DNA from: Chitinophaga dinghuensis
GTDB lineage: Bacteria > Bacteroidota > Bacteroidia > Chitinophagales > Chitinophagaceae
Assembly: GCF_003259435.1 (NCBI RefSeq)
Contig: NZ_QLMA01000005.1
Coordinates: 558,001 to 622,000 of the forward strand
Length of the DNA: 64,000 nt
Direction of reading: 5' to 3'
How positions within the stretch are numbered: the stretch's first letter is position 1; every line of letters begins with the position of its first letter. The translations under genes were made by a program, and so were the position numbers. Below the pieces are notes generated by a model, which saw only the letters and a list, made by a program, of their open reading frames with translations, did not search any database and was not told the origin of the DNA. This document shows positions 44,920 to 55,144 of the stretch, one piece after another.

Positions 44920-46872
44920 TCAATTGGAGTTGTGCTTCAATATAAAAGCGTGTATGCTCTCCGTTAATGCCTTCGCAGGCTGAGATAAGTCATCATAGCA
45001 TTTAATCTTGCTCACAACAATCCTGGCGAAATCTGCTTTATTGTAAAGTACGCTAGTCCTGGATTTGGAGGGCTTGGAAAAGATCTTTTTCAAATTTGAC
45101 ACATCTCCTTTTAGCAGGTCGGAAACGTAGTGACAGAATGGTTGCTGGTAATAGTCTGCATGCTTCAGATCTGCAACATCTAAATCTTTGGTTCTACTCT
45201 TTCTGCAATCCTGAAGTACTTCTTGTAGAATTATAGGCGATATTAGATTTTCCATCTCTGTCACATCCAAACAATAGTAATTGTCACCCAGTTCTTTTGC
45301 CAACAGTTGATGGCGGGATTCTTTTCCAATATCTAGATCATGCACCAGCAAAATTCTATTAGATAGCTTGGTAGCCTTGATACGTTGGTCATCGATACAA
45401 TTGGCATCAAAGGTAAAATGCGTAATGTTATTTCCTCCAAACTCAAAATAGGAAAAATGGAGATCTTCCAGGAAATTCCGCGAGCCTGCCGGCAACGACT
45501 TAGCATATACCTCCAAGAACTTTCTCAAATAAATCCTGTCTGAAATTCCTTCTATCCATATACTGCAATTAGACAGAAAGATGGAAGAATTCCGAATCCC
45601 AAGCAGATCCAGTAATGGCGCATCCGGAGAAGAAAGATTCGTCAATTCAAAGCGGGACGTCCCTGCTGCGGTCTGCTTTCTTTCCACAGAAAATATGGAT
45701 ATATCTTCCGGCATTTCTGAAGAAATATCCAATAAGTGGTTACTATGCGTGGAGATAAATACCTGGACATTATCAAACATCAATAATGTTTTGATGAAAA
45801 GTCGCTCTAATCCAGGATGTAAATTCAATTCTGGCTCCTCATACACGATTACATGCCTGCTTTCCCCTCTGTAATAAAAAAGGGGGAAAGTTAGGACAAT
45901 GATGGCCTTAATACCATCTCCCAGCTCATGGATAGGAAATTCCGGCTGCGTTCCAATCTTTACGTGCAATTCTTCAAAGTAACCGGTTTTAATAGCATTG
46001 ATCTCAACAGGCTCTCCATTAAAGAAATTAACGCTTAAAAATGTCTCATAATCGAGGAGAATTTTCCGCCTGGCCTCTCCACTGTTACGAAGCTCCTGAA
46101 TGAGTGTAAACAGTTGCTCTCCGGTAAAGATATTCTCTTTAGGGTAAAGACTGTAATAGAGCATTTGCGCTTTCTCTTTATGAGATGAACCTTGTTGATC
46201 ATAACTCTCAATAGATCTCACAAAATAATCCAAAATACAACGATCCTGTAGGAGCCCATAGGGGATCGCTTCAAAATCCTGTGGATTATAAGAAGTAGTA
46301 CTTTTTTTAGCGTCTGATTTCGGGGACATAAAACGCTTCACACTACGATGCACCGGAATGTAGGTGGTCCAAATCTTACCATCTAATGGTACCTCCATTA
46401 AATCATTAATCCTTCTACACATTCTTTCAACTTCTTCTCCTCTTATTATCATCGATGTAGATAAATCTAATTTTTCACATTGCATCTTCAACCAATTCCA
46501 TATTTGGTATTCATGTAGGACTTCATCTTCAGGCAGAAATGTTGTTAATTCAACAGAACTATTACGTTTACCCCATAATTTTAATTCTTGAAAGTCCGTT
46601 TTTACAGCTTTGATAAAGTCAGCTCTTTTCATCTGATTTAAAGCTATAATATCATATTCGCCGGAGCTTATAGTAGAAAAATGACTGTTCCCATTCCGAT
46701 AGTCCTTCAATTTTAATAGTAACCGCCGTAATAGCCTGCTTTTACCGCTATTATTAGCACCAACAAAGAAATTGATTTTTGAAAGTGAGGGAAGCGTTTT
46801 CAGTGGCTCATCGCCTAAATAATAATCATCCAGGACCTTATCGGGTTCCAAAAATTGTATAGCGGAAATCAT
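44920..46872 (-). CDS. OLD-like ATPase/TOPRIM nuclease, orphan defence-type protein
   Basis: I take the ATG at 46872; the longer frame from a GTG at 46938 adds residues unlike the family. Walker A is G-A-N-N-S-G-K-S (38-45), the ABC-type Walker B is V-I-V-Y-E-E-P-E-L-N-L-H-P near 345, and an H-loop-like S-T-H-S-N-H follows. Near 437 a TOPRIM begins with I-E-G-I-S-D-R and continues with H-D-L-D-I-G near 509 and L-D-V-T-E-M-E-N-L. This domain order matches class 1 OLD-family nucleases, which act as phage-defence or DNA-processing enzymes. No UvrD-like helicase (as in Gabija), reverse transcriptase or toxin lies beside it, so it is a stand-alone gene here. Confidence 0.85.
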   Translation of the reverse strand: MISAIQFLEPDKVLDDYYLGDEPLKTLPSLSKINFFVGANNSGKSRLLRRLLLKLKDYRNGNSHFSTISSGEYDIIALNQMKRADFIKAVKTDFQELKLWGKRNSSVELTTFLPEDEVLHEYQIWNWLKMQCEKLDLSTSMIIRGEEVERMCRRINDLMEVPLDGKIWTTYIPVHRSVKRFMSPKSDAKKSTTSYNPQDFEAIPYGLLQDRCILDYFVRSIESYDQQGSSHKEKAQMLYYSLYPKENIFTGEQLFTLIQELRNSGEARRKILLDYETFLSVNFFNGEPVEINAIKTGYFEELHVKIGTQPEFPIHELGDGIKAIIVLTFPLFYYRGESRHVIVYEEPELNLHPGLERLFIKTLLMFDNVQVFISTHSNHLLDISSEMPEDISIFSVERKQTAAGTSRFELTNLSSPDAPLLDLLGIRNSSIFLSNCSIWIEGISDRIYLRKFLEVYAKSLPAGSRNFLEDLHFSYFEFGGNNITHFTFDANCIDDQRIKATKLSNRILLVHDLDIGKESRHQLLAKELGDNYYCLDVTEMENLISPIILQEVLQDCRKSRTKDLDVADLKHADYYQQPFCHYVSDLLKGDVSNLKKIFSKPSKSRTSVLYNKADFARIVVSKIKCYDDLSQPAKALTESIHAFILKHNSN

Positions 46873-47360
46873 GTTCTTTGAATTGGAAAATGGTCTGAGA
46901 AAGAAAGTAATATAACAAAAAAGGCGTTCATTCCACACTTCACGAAATAAGGCTGCTTCTTATAACCCAGAAGCGCTAGCCTACATCATAATATAGGTAA
47001 GGTTTATATTCCTTCCTGCAAAAGAATATACTTTTCAAGGAAGGTTAATATCCGCATACAAGTAATCAAAATCAGCCTACCACTTTTACAGGTTGTATGG
47101 TAAATTCGTTATACGTAAAGACTATTGAGTAGATTAAGCAGCATTGCCTATACATATGCCAGTTGCTTAATACCAGGCCCTAATCAACCAAAGAGAGAGC
47201 AAACACCAAGATCAAGACCGGAAGACATATAAATTCCATCGTAAGGATATCTATTATCAACCCAAAATCAATTTTATGATTTAGAAAACCTGTACACATT
47301 TTTGCTGGCAGTCCATCACTGCCAATTGTCACCCTCATGTAATTACCTTAAACAAATGTT
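46873..47360. other. Intergenic region between divergent genes, with an inverted repeat
   Basis: 488 bases containing the promoters of the OLD-like gene (minus) and the M43 protease gene (plus). An imperfect stem at 47011-47044 (12 of 14 pairs, arms CCTTCCTGCAAAAG and CTTTTCAAGGAAGG) is the only structured element seen. It could be a hairpin or a binding site. No exact TAnnTTTG box was found. Confidence 0.4.
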
Positions 47361-50300
47361 ATGTCACAATTATCAAAAATGATAATAGGGGCTTTCCTTT
47401 GCCTTATTATTGCCTTCCCGGCAATGGCACAGAAAACCGCGCCTATGCCTCCTCTGGCCGACCACTGTACGGCCTCGCAGGCCATGCAGGAACTGTACAA
47501 AAAACAGCCTGCCGCTAAAAAAAGAGCAGAAAAAATGGAGGCCTTCACCAAATCATTTATCGCCAATGCCCATCAAATGCGTGCATCAGCGCAAGCCACA
47601 CAACCCGTGCAATACACTATCCCCGTTGTATTCCACATCAATGATCCGGTAAATCCATACAAGGTTACAATGGAGCAAATCCGCTCTGCCATTGATATCC
47701 TTAACCAGGATTACAACCTACTGAACCAGGACTATTCTCAAATAGATTCCAGATTCATAGGACTAGCCGCTAATCTCCATATTACGTTTAAACTGGCCAA
47801 CATCGACCCTAATGGCAACCCAACTACTGGCGTTACCTATCACGTCAATGATCTGGATGGCCGCTCCCCGGACGGTTCCGGTAGCGCCGTAAAAAGCGTT
47901 TCCTACTGGCCCGGAGAAAAATACCTGAATATATGGATCGTAAGCGAAGTAGAACAGAAAGGCGTTTATAACAACTCCGGATGGACTTACCTCCCAGATG
48001 ACGGCGTAGCTGCTGCACATCTGGATGGCGTTGTATACAACTGGCGTTATCTGGGAGCGCCTGGTATCGGCTCCTCTGAAAATGGCTATCCGAACATGAA
48101 ACGGGTACTCACCCACGAAGTAGGCCACTTCCTCAATCTATGGCATACCTTCGATAACGGCTGCAACGCCCCCGGCGATTATGTGGACGACACCCCTCCT
48201 ACTCAGTCCAACTACGGCGGATGTAACCTCAACGCAAACTGGTGCGGCGCGGTCGCCAACGTGGAAAATTATATGGACTATTCTTCCTGCGTGAAAATGT
48301 TTACCCTCGGCCAGAAAGATCGTATGCTGGCGGCGCTGAACAGCTCCGTGGCTTCCCGCAATAACCTCTGGACCAACGCCAACCTGGCAGCCACACTCAT
48401 TGCTGATTCCGTTAAGCGCATCATTCCATCTTATGTTACCTTCCTGGAAAGCGATACTAACAATGGTAGTATAACGTTGAAGGATACACTGCGACTTGCA
48501 GGAGGCGCTAAATTCACCTTGAGCAGCGGTAATATGGTACTGGGTACCCACTATACAGTACAGAACCTCCCAGCAGGACTTACCGCCGTTATACAGCTTG
48601 TAAACGATTCTACCGCCGTATTATCATATAACGGAAATGCTACACAGAATAACGCTTCCAATAGTACTGACAGCGTTCGGGTAACGTTCCTCAGCGCGGC
48701 CATACAGGGAGGCGCGAGTGTATTGAACCGGCCAGACCTCCTACTGGGTATACATTTCATTGATCCATATAAAATCATTTACGGCAGTTTATCTAATACT
48801 GTCATCAATGCCTCCAATACATGGAACTATTTTACTTTCAATAATGCGGGTGATGCAGCCTATGGTGGCTGGTATGATGGCGGAAAACTACGCCTGGAAA
48901 CCTATCAGAAATCTGCGATATGCGACAGTGGCTCCCTTAATATTTCTCCACTGGCTGTCAATACCCTGATCTCAACTGCATCTGCCTTTGTACCAGGAGG
49001 CGCCTATCCAAATGAACATAACATCTGGACTACCTCCTTCACCAAATGGGCCGGCAAAACCGCATACGCAGGTATTCAATTCACTATCGGTGGAAAACCG
49101 CGCTATGGCTGGATACGCATGAACGTTTCCGCCGATGGCAGCACACTGACGCTGAAAGACTATGCTTACAGTCAGGCCCCTTATGGTAGCATCAAAGCGG
49201 GAGATCCCGGTGGTACCCTGCCCGTATTCTCCAAAACAACAGTACGCGAAGCGCTGGCAAACGATGGCGGTATCAGCGATACTGTAAATATTGATTTACT
49301 GGGAAATACATTTGCTATCAGCTCCGGAGATTTCACCAATAATGTTCAGTATAAAGTTTCTTCGCTGCCAGCCGGATTAAGCGTAAAAATCACCGCGCTC
49401 AGCAACACCACTGCCCGACTTACTTTCACCGGTAAAGCCGCCAGCCACGCAGTGGCCAATAATACTAATATTACGATCAGCTTCCTTGGAGCAGCCTTCA
49501 GCCCCAGACCTGATACCACTTCACAACAACTGGGTATCAGCTTCAGGAATCCATACACCATTCGCTATATCCAGACAGATACTACTACCTATACCGTTAG
49601 CGGTAGCAATAACTGGTATTACTTCCTCATGGATAATAACAACGATGCCGCTTATGGTCTTTGGATAGACAGTGCCAGATTGCGTTTTGAAACCTACACC
49701 CAGCCAATGGTTTGTGTGCCAGGTACCAAAAACATATCACGGCTGCCGCTCAACACCAATATCAGCGACACTTCCAGCTGGGTGGCAGGTGGTGCATACC
49801 CTAACGAGCATATGCTAAGTACCTCTTCCTATACAACCTGGAATGGTCAAACCGGTTATGCAGGATTCAGCTTCACCAGTCAGGGCGATACCTACTACGG
49901 TTGGTTCAGATTTAAAGTAAAACCTAACGGTACTGGTTATACGCTGATTGACTACGCCTATAATACCAAGCCGTCAACGGCTATTAAAGCAGGACAGCAA
50001 TCATTACCATCGGATACTACTGTGACGCCTTCCAGCTATTGCACAGCAAGTACCCTGCTCAATTATAACAGTATCACAAGAGTACGCCTTGCCAACCTGG
50101 ATAATTCCTCCGGATGGACCAGCTACAGCGATTACACTTCCCTCTCCGCCAATGTTACGAAAGGACAAACCTATACCCTTACCGTAAATTGCGGCGTAGA
50201 ATACTGGCCGGATATTTCAGTAGCGGTATGGATAGACTGGAACGGCGACAAACGATTCAATGATACAACTGAAAAAGTTTATGTAACCCGTAGTGCAGGA

Positions 50301-50732
50301 CCATTCACACAAAGCATCACCGTACCTTCCAATGCAATCAGCGGTACCACCAGGATGCGCGTACGCATGGGATATGGCCAGAATATGGTGCCATGTGGCG
50401 TAGATACCTATCAGGGAGAAGTGGAAGACTACAATATCAATATCAGTAGTGGCACGCTTGCACTCACTGCCGCTACGGCCAGCGACAATTCCGTCACCGC
50501 TACCAATCCGTTTACAGACAGAATCAAGGTCAACTACCATTCTGCCATGGAAGCCAAAGTACTGGTACGTATGTACGACTTGCGAGGTAATATAGTCAAG
50601 CAACTCACGGCCAGCGTTAACAAAGGAGACAATGTTATACAGCTGGATAATCTGGGAAGCTTATTGCCTGGAATGTATGTGATCAGAATAGCGAACAGAG
50701 ATAAACACTATGAAGTAAAGGTGATAAAATAA
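47361..50732 (+). CDS. Secreted M43 (pappalysin-type) zinc metalloprotease with T9SS sorting domain
   Basis: 1123 residues. Signal peptide 1-24 (I-I-G-A-F-L-C-L-I-I-A-F-P-A-M-A-Q-K). The catalytic site is H-E-V-G-H-F-L-N-L-W-H near 252-262, an HExxHxxxxxH zinc motif; N-Y-M-D-Y-S-S-C follows as the Met-turn. Behind it come two copies of a module of about 270 residues (N-x-W-x-Y-F then D-A-A-Y-G-x-W-x-D, G-G-A-Y-P-N-E-H and a G-Y/W-x-R strand), then a G-E-V-E-D-Y domain (W-I-D-W-N-G-D near 955), and a C-terminal type A T9SS sorting domain (N-P-F-T-D-R to V-K-V-I-K). It is exported across both membranes and probably anchored to or released from the cell surface. Single gene followed by a terminator. 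Confidence 0.93.
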   Translation: MSQLSKMIIGAFLCLIIAFPAMAQKTAPMPPLADHCTASQAMQELYKKQPAAKKRAEKMEAFTKSFIANAHQMRASAQATQPVQYTIPVVFHINDPVNPYKVTMEQIRSAIDILNQDYNLLNQDYSQIDSRFIGLAANLHITFKLANIDPNGNPTTGVTYHVNDLDGRSPDGSGSAVKSVSYWPGEKYLNIWIVSEVEQKGVYNNSGWTYLPDDGVAAAHLDGVVYNWRYLGAPGIGSSENGYPNMKRVLTHEVGHFLNLWHTFDNGCNAPGDYVDDTPPTQSNYGGCNLNANWCGAVANVENYMDYSSCVKMFTLGQKDRMLAALNSSVASRNNLWTNANLAATLIADSVKRIIPSYVTFLESDTNNGSITLKDTLRLAGGAKFTLSSGNMVLGTHYTVQNLPAGLTAVIQLVNDSTAVLSYNGNATQNNASNSTDSVRVTFLSAAIQGGASVLNRPDLLLGIHFIDPYKIIYGSLSNTVINASNTWNYFTFNNAGDAAYGGWYDGGKLRLETYQKSAICDSGSLNISPLAVNTLISTASAFVPGGAYPNEHNIWTTSFTKWAGKTAYAGIQFTIGGKPRYGWIRMNVSADGSTLTLKDYAYSQAPYGSIKAGDPGGTLPVFSKTTVREALANDGGISDTVNIDLLGNTFAISSGDFTNNVQYKVSSLPAGLSVKITALSNTTARLTFTGKAASHAVANNTNITISFLGAAFSPRPDTTSQQLGISFRNPYTIRYIQTDTTTYTVSGSNNWYYFLMDNNNDAAYGLWIDSARLRFETYTQPMVCVPGTKNISRLPLNTNISDTSSWVAGGAYPNEHMLSTSSYTTWNGQTGYAGFSFTSQGDTYYGWFRFKVKPNGTGYTLIDYAYNTKPSTAIKAGQQSLPSDTTVTPSSYCTASTLLNYNSITRVRLANLDNSSGWTSYSDYTSLSANVTKGQTYTLTVNCGVEYWPDISVAVWIDWNGDKRFNDTTEKVYVTRSAGPFTQSITVPSNAISGTTRMRVRMGYGQNMVPCGVDTYQGEVEDYNINISSGTLALTAATASDNSVTATNPFTDRIKVNYHSAMEAKVLVRMYDLRGNIVKQLTASVNKGDNVIQLDNLGSLLPGMYVIRIANRDKHYEVKVIK

Positions 50733-50751
50733 CGTAACACATTCTATTATA

Positions 50752-50788
50752 CAAGAAGGCCGCTTCAACATATGAAGCGGCCTTCTTG
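50752..50788. terminator. Bidirectional terminator between convergent genes
   Basis: A perfect 16-bp stem (50752-50767 with 50773-50788) with a 5-nt loop lies between the M43 gene stop and the stop of the membrane protein gene on the other strand. No long T run follows on either strand, but the stem is GC-rich. Confidence 0.85.
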
Positions 50789-50810
50789 CATAATAGAGGT
50801 TTTATAATCC

Positions 50811-52100
50811 TCATCCAGCCACAATATCCAGCAAAGACTTCACAAAAGCAGCCAGCAAAGGAGCTCCCATCACCAGTAGATCCATTACTTTTTTGACCAT
50901 AGGTACCGGCTCCAAAACTTTGAGCTGAGCGCCATCAGATGGATAGGCCACCAACATCTTTTGGTTGATATCGTTCAGCCTTAACTGGGTGGGTATAAAG
51001 AATATCATCAGAATAAAAGTGTGCAGAATACCATAGAAGTATATTAATTCTATTCGGAAATAATCATGCCCGATATTGGCATTATACGCCTTTACCAGAT
51101 CCAATGTATTCAGGGCCGTATAAAACTGGCCAGAAGTAATCACCGCCAACGTCATAGTAAGGGCCGCGATGAGAAAATAGGTTTTGAAGGAAGTATTGAT
51201 ATTCACCAACTCATCTCTATGCGCTGTTATATCAGTACTTTTACCAATACTTGCCGCCGCACTGGAAGAGAACATCATCCCTGCAAGACACAGTGCTGCT
51301 GTAATGTAGCCAAGTACATTTACCACATCAAACACGCTATTCATACTCCGCATAAATAATACTGGTTTTACAATCACAGTATCATCATTGGAAGACAATA
51401 ACCAAATATAGAAAGCAATACATACCAGCACGATTAATCCCACATAAATAACTTTCCATTTTAGTGGAAAATTATTCATCGGGGTAAACAGCTTGGTTAA
51501 TAGAAACAGTATCAGCAATACATATAGAATTACCTGAATTACCAGCAACAACGCCCAAAATCCGAAGTTGGGATATTTCAGCATGAACTGGTCTGAGTCC
51601 ATGTTTTTAACCCTCAGAAAGATATTGTGACTCACAGTTTTCGTAGGTAGTGCTGAATCAGCATAAATGACCTTGAGTGGATAAGCGTAATTACTATCAT
51701 TATCTCCAATCTCAGGCAAACTGCGAAAACTAAAGGCAGGGTCCAGTCGTATCGACTTGACTGCAAATGTCTCTACCTCGCTATTGCTCATGGCAGCTAC
51801 ATGGTCGCGGGTACGTATCAATACCTTTTTCTGTAAATCGAACAGACTATCTGTAGATTTTATATTGGGAGACATTAGTCCTACATCCTGCCGCTGCGCT
51901 ACCAATGCAGGAATGGCTGTCTTATCCCGAAGAGCACTGTCGATCACAGTGAAGAGCACTTCCCGTGGCTCCCAGCGCAGCTCATGAAATTGTTTCTTTA
52001 CATCTTTACCATTAAGGATAAAATCGAATGCTAACTTAAAAGTAATGATACCAACCACTACCAGCAGTAGCGGAAATAGCAAGGGGCGTGTTGTTTGCAT
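50811..52100 (-). CDS. Polytopic membrane protein of unknown function
   Basis: 429 residues with a first membrane helix (F-P-L-L-L-V-V-V-G-I-I-T-F), then a hydrophilic domain of about 130 residues with charged and Y-A-Y-P-L-K-V-I-Y-A-D strands, then at least five further helices (F-W-A-L-L-L-V-I-Q-V-I-L-Y; V-I-Y-V-G-L-I-V-L-V-C-I; Y-I-T-A-A-L-C-L-A-G-M-M; F-L-I-A-A-L-T-M-T; I-Y-F-Y-G-I-L-H-T-F-I-L). The extracytoplasmic domain between helix 1 and 2 could be a sensor. No family recognised. It is a single gene. Confidence 0.72.
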   Translation of the reverse strand: MQTTRPLLFPLLLVVVGIITFKLAFDFILNGKDVKKQFHELRWEPREVLFTVIDSALRDKTAIPALVAQRQDVGLMSPNIKSTDSLFDLQKKVLIRTRDHVAAMSNSEVETFAVKSIRLDPAFSFRSLPEIGDNDSNYAYPLKVIYADSALPTKTVSHNIFLRVKNMDSDQFMLKYPNFGFWALLLVIQVILYVLLILFLLTKLFTPMNNFPLKWKVIYVGLIVLVCIAFYIWLLSSNDDTVIVKPVLFMRSMNSVFDVVNVLGYITAALCLAGMMFSSSAAASIGKSTDITAHRDELVNINTSFKTYFLIAALTMTLAVITSGQFYTALNTLDLVKAYNANIGHDYFRIELIYFYGILHTFILMIFFIPTQLRLNDINQKMLVAYPSDGAQLKVLEPVPMVKKVMDLLVMGAPLLAAFVKSLLDIVAG

Positions 52101-52285
52101 AAATACAGGTATATAGGGATTAAAAAATGTTGCATCGAGTGGAATTAATGTGCAGCCTATGCTGGAAGAACACCTGCTACCTTACTACTCTTTATGTTTA
52201 CAACAGCTTCAGGACAGTATATTATTATGCTCTATTTTCTGGGGCTGTGATGATTAAAATATTCACGCTGCTATAATAGTACATA

Positions 52286-52343
52286 AAATTGATACTGTCA
52301 AATTTACCGTCTATGGAGACAGGGAATTTGACAGTATCAATTT
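52286..52343 (-). terminator. Large perfect inverted repeat downstream of the DUF5686 gene
   Basis: Nineteen-base arms (52286-52304 and 52325-52343) pair without mismatch; the 20-nt loop contains GTCT-ATGG-AGAC, extending the hairpin inward. On the minus strand, TTTTATGT follows, so it may terminate the DUF5686 transcript. Confidence 0.6.
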
Positions 52344-52391
52344 AGTTTGGATCGTAGTGTGACAACTGTAGTCAGACAAGAAGGTGTCTCA

Positions 52392-54902
52392 TCAAAACTG
52401 TAATCGGAAACTACCAAACAATCCAAAATCGCCGGTCTGGGAGGTATTAGTCTGCTGCGGATAAATTCTCCACACAGCATCTATACGGAAGAACCGGAAG
52501 ATATTATCAAAGCCAGTGCCTACTTCAGTATATATATTCCCTTTAAGGGAGCGCATGCCATATCCGCTGAATTCCATATGGTTGAACATGCGGTTGTTGT
52601 TGGACAGATCACCTATTACTGATTTTACATTCCAGAACTGGCGCACGCCTGTTCTTCGCATGAATGGCAACAGGTTCAATAATTTTCCATTAAAATTGTG
52701 CTCTATATTCAGACCTGCATAACGGTCACTAAAAAATTCATATTTTTTCATCAGGCTGAAAGCCTCCTTATTGTAGTAATAAGTTTCATTTCCCGGATGC
52801 ATCTGCAATAGCATGAAAGGTAAACGATCCGTGAAAATCCGGCCCGCATATACCATATAGTTCACCTTTCCCCATCCCGGTAATGGAAACTGCTGCCGCA
52901 CGCTGACACTTACTTTCTGATAGTGGTATTTACTATCGAATACTGCCGTCGGCGCAAATGCATAGGCCACCTCTGCCACCGGTAAATTGCTACGCACCCT
53001 CCTGACCTTCCGGAAAGTACGTACTTCCTTCTCTCCTGGCGCATAACGGAATTTCAACTGCAATTCTGTGTTTACCACCTTTCCCTTTTCTTCCGAGAGG
53101 AATAATTTATGCGGCGGAAGCGGATCAAAGGTAGTATAGCAACTACGCACGATTGTACTCTGTAATGAGAACTGTTGTGGAAACTGTTTAAGCACTGAAA
53201 TACTTGCATCTGCCTCCCGGATAAACTTCTGCGGAATACCATGCCGGCGCACCAGCTGTCCGAAGATATTATCCAGGGATACTTCTTCCCCGTTAAAACC
53301 CCGCTGATTATTATCCAGATCATCTTTATAGAGAGCGGTCACCTGCCAGCCGTTGTCTCCGGGCCAGATATGGGTCACTGCCATACTACCTTTGAGCGAC
53401 TGGTCCTTCAGCCCATAAGCAAGATATCCATTCAGGCGCCAGTTGCGACTGAAAGCGGCCGTTGTCCCCAAATCAAATCGCAGTCTCGGCCCTTCTACCC
53501 TGTTACGACTAATCCATTTATACCATGGGCCAATCTCTAATTTCCCCAGTTTTATGTGTCCGTCTAACAAAAAGGTAACCGTATTATTCAACCGCTTAAA
53601 CGCAGGCATCGATTTTAGTGTATCCACCAACGTTAGTGCGCGCATCTCATTTCCCGTCAATGTTTCGGGGCGATGACCATCCAGATATTCCTTTCCTATT
53701 ACCAGCGCGCTGTCAGGTATTACCACTTCCTCTTTTCTGCGATTGGCATTGAGCTTTTCCGTGATAAAATCTTCATCCGTAACAATATGATTATACAACG
53801 TGGTTTTCCGCCCAATAAAAGTAGTCCTGTCTTTGCCCAGTGGCGCCAGTTCCACAATAAAACGGTCTTTAGTCACCACCCATTCTTTCTCTTTATACTT
53901 ACTGAACTCCTGGATAATGCTCAGCCGCTTTACGAAATTGATATCTACAGCGCCGGCCACCGCCATGCTGATTTTCTGAATAGCCCAGGTGGAAGCCTGT
54001 ATCCAACAGTCGCCTGCAAATAAGTTCTCTCCTTCCCGTTTAGGCGTAAATGCAAGATGGTAATACTGTTCCCCATGCATCACTACAGTATCCAATCCTT
54101 TATAATGATAATAATGATCTCCTACGCTTCCTATCGGACTAATAAACTCGCGGCCAAAGATAAACAGGGAGTTTTGGTAACTATTGATCTTTTGATTGAT
54201 GCCACCCAGGTATTGCATAACGGACTCGTTCTTTATACCGCTGGTATTCAGCGCTCGAATCTCTTCCCTGATATTGGGAGGCGTGCCAGCGGAATAGTAA
54301 TCGGAAACCGATTCACTGAGAAACACCGGCAGGAAAGGTTGCTGCTCTGATACAGTATCTATCTGCTTAGCTACAAAGGCATAGGGCTTCATCAGTCTGG
54401 ATTTCTCCCACCTTTGTTGGTTGATATTGGATAAATCTATCTCCAGTTTATTATATAATTCCGCATAATAACTACGATAATGTGCCGGGGAATTCTCCTC
54501 TTTATGGGCCACTATTTGCCGCCACCATACCAAACCCTTATCCATCTTGGCCTTTACTTCCACCCCTAGTTTTACAGCGGCTTCCAGCTGTATTACCAAT
54601 GGCGACACACGAGTTGCTTCCAAGGATAATGCTTTCACTTCATAGCCCACATAACGAATGATTAATGAATCGTCTTTCCGGGAACTGCTGGCCAGTTGAA
54701 AACCGCCCACACTATCAGTCATTACGCCGTAGCCGGCGATTTTCCAGTAAACAGTGGCAAATGGTAATGGCTCTTCTGTGAATTTGTTCACGACCCTTCC
54801 ATTGGTAGTAGGAATACGTTGGGCCCAGATCTGTTTAGCAGATAATAGCAAACAAAAAAACACGACCCATCCTTTGCAAGTACAGATAAAGGTTTGCGGC
54901 AT
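52392..54902 (-). CDS. Carboxypeptidase-regulatory and DUF5686 outer-membrane protein
   Basis: I choose the ATG at 54902, since it gives the signal peptide (W-V-V-F-F-C-L-L-L-S-A-K-Q-I-W-A-Q). Residues 20-110 form a carboxypeptidase-regulatory beta sandwich (G-R-V-V-N-K-F-T-E-E-P-L-P-F-A-T-V). The rest is the DUF5686 family found throughout Bacteroidota, with a beta-barrel pattern in the C-terminal 400 residues and a terminal aromatic residue (F-R-L-Q-F) as in outer-membrane barrels. Length (836 aa) fits. It is thought to be an outer-membrane protein of unknown transport or assembly role. Confidence 0.88.
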   Translation of the reverse strand: MPQTFICTCKGWVVFFCLLLSAKQIWAQRIPTTNGRVVNKFTEEPLPFATVYWKIAGYGVMTDSVGGFQLASSSRKDDSLIIRYVGYEVKALSLEATRVSPLVIQLEAAVKLGVEVKAKMDKGLVWWRQIVAHKEENSPAHYRSYYAELYNKLEIDLSNINQQRWEKSRLMKPYAFVAKQIDTVSEQQPFLPVFLSESVSDYYSAGTPPNIREEIRALNTSGIKNESVMQYLGGINQKINSYQNSLFIFGREFISPIGSVGDHYYHYKGLDTVVMHGEQYYHLAFTPKREGENLFAGDCWIQASTWAIQKISMAVAGAVDINFVKRLSIIQEFSKYKEKEWVVTKDRFIVELAPLGKDRTTFIGRKTTLYNHIVTDEDFITEKLNANRRKEEVVIPDSALVIGKEYLDGHRPETLTGNEMRALTLVDTLKSMPAFKRLNNTVTFLLDGHIKLGKLEIGPWYKWISRNRVEGPRLRFDLGTTAAFSRNWRLNGYLAYGLKDQSLKGSMAVTHIWPGDNGWQVTALYKDDLDNNQRGFNGEEVSLDNIFGQLVRRHGIPQKFIREADASISVLKQFPQQFSLQSTIVRSCYTTFDPLPPHKLFLSEEKGKVVNTELQLKFRYAPGEKEVRTFRKVRRVRSNLPVAEVAYAFAPTAVFDSKYHYQKVSVSVRQQFPLPGWGKVNYMVYAGRIFTDRLPFMLLQMHPGNETYYYNKEAFSLMKKYEFFSDRYAGLNIEHNFNGKLLNLLPFMRRTGVRQFWNVKSVIGDLSNNNRMFNHMEFSGYGMRSLKGNIYTEVGTGFDNIFRFFRIDAVWRIYPQQTNTSQTGDFGLFGSFRLQF

Positions 54903-55069
54903 CAGATAAACAGTTGTAGTACCTATATGACGTTCATTTTCTGTCCTCCCCTCCATTACATTCTCAGATTACCCCAAAAGTAGTACATACCAAGCGATCC
55001 GCAACCTGCAAGAGAATTAACAAAAATAAATTATGCGATTTATTAAAATATGAATATATTCATAGTATG

Positions 55070-55099
55070 TTTCGTCGATAGTTTATATAACTACTTTTG
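55070..55099 (+). promoter_or_regulatory. Candidate promoter of the trypsin operon
   Basis: TTTC (55070-55073) is followed after 18 bases by TACTTTTG (55092-55099), an exact TAnnTTTG match. The start of transcription would fall near 55105, about 40 nt before the ATG at 55145. Confidence 0.42.
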
Positions 55100-55144
55100 C
55101 TATACCTAGTTTTCTGATATTTACTGACATTATAATTCCCCAAA

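Noticed and set aside
46873..46938. A longer N terminus for the OLD-like protein from a GTG at 46938
   Set aside because: The extra 22 residues do not fit the family and overlap the promoter region; ATG at 46872 starts directly before the conserved beta strand.
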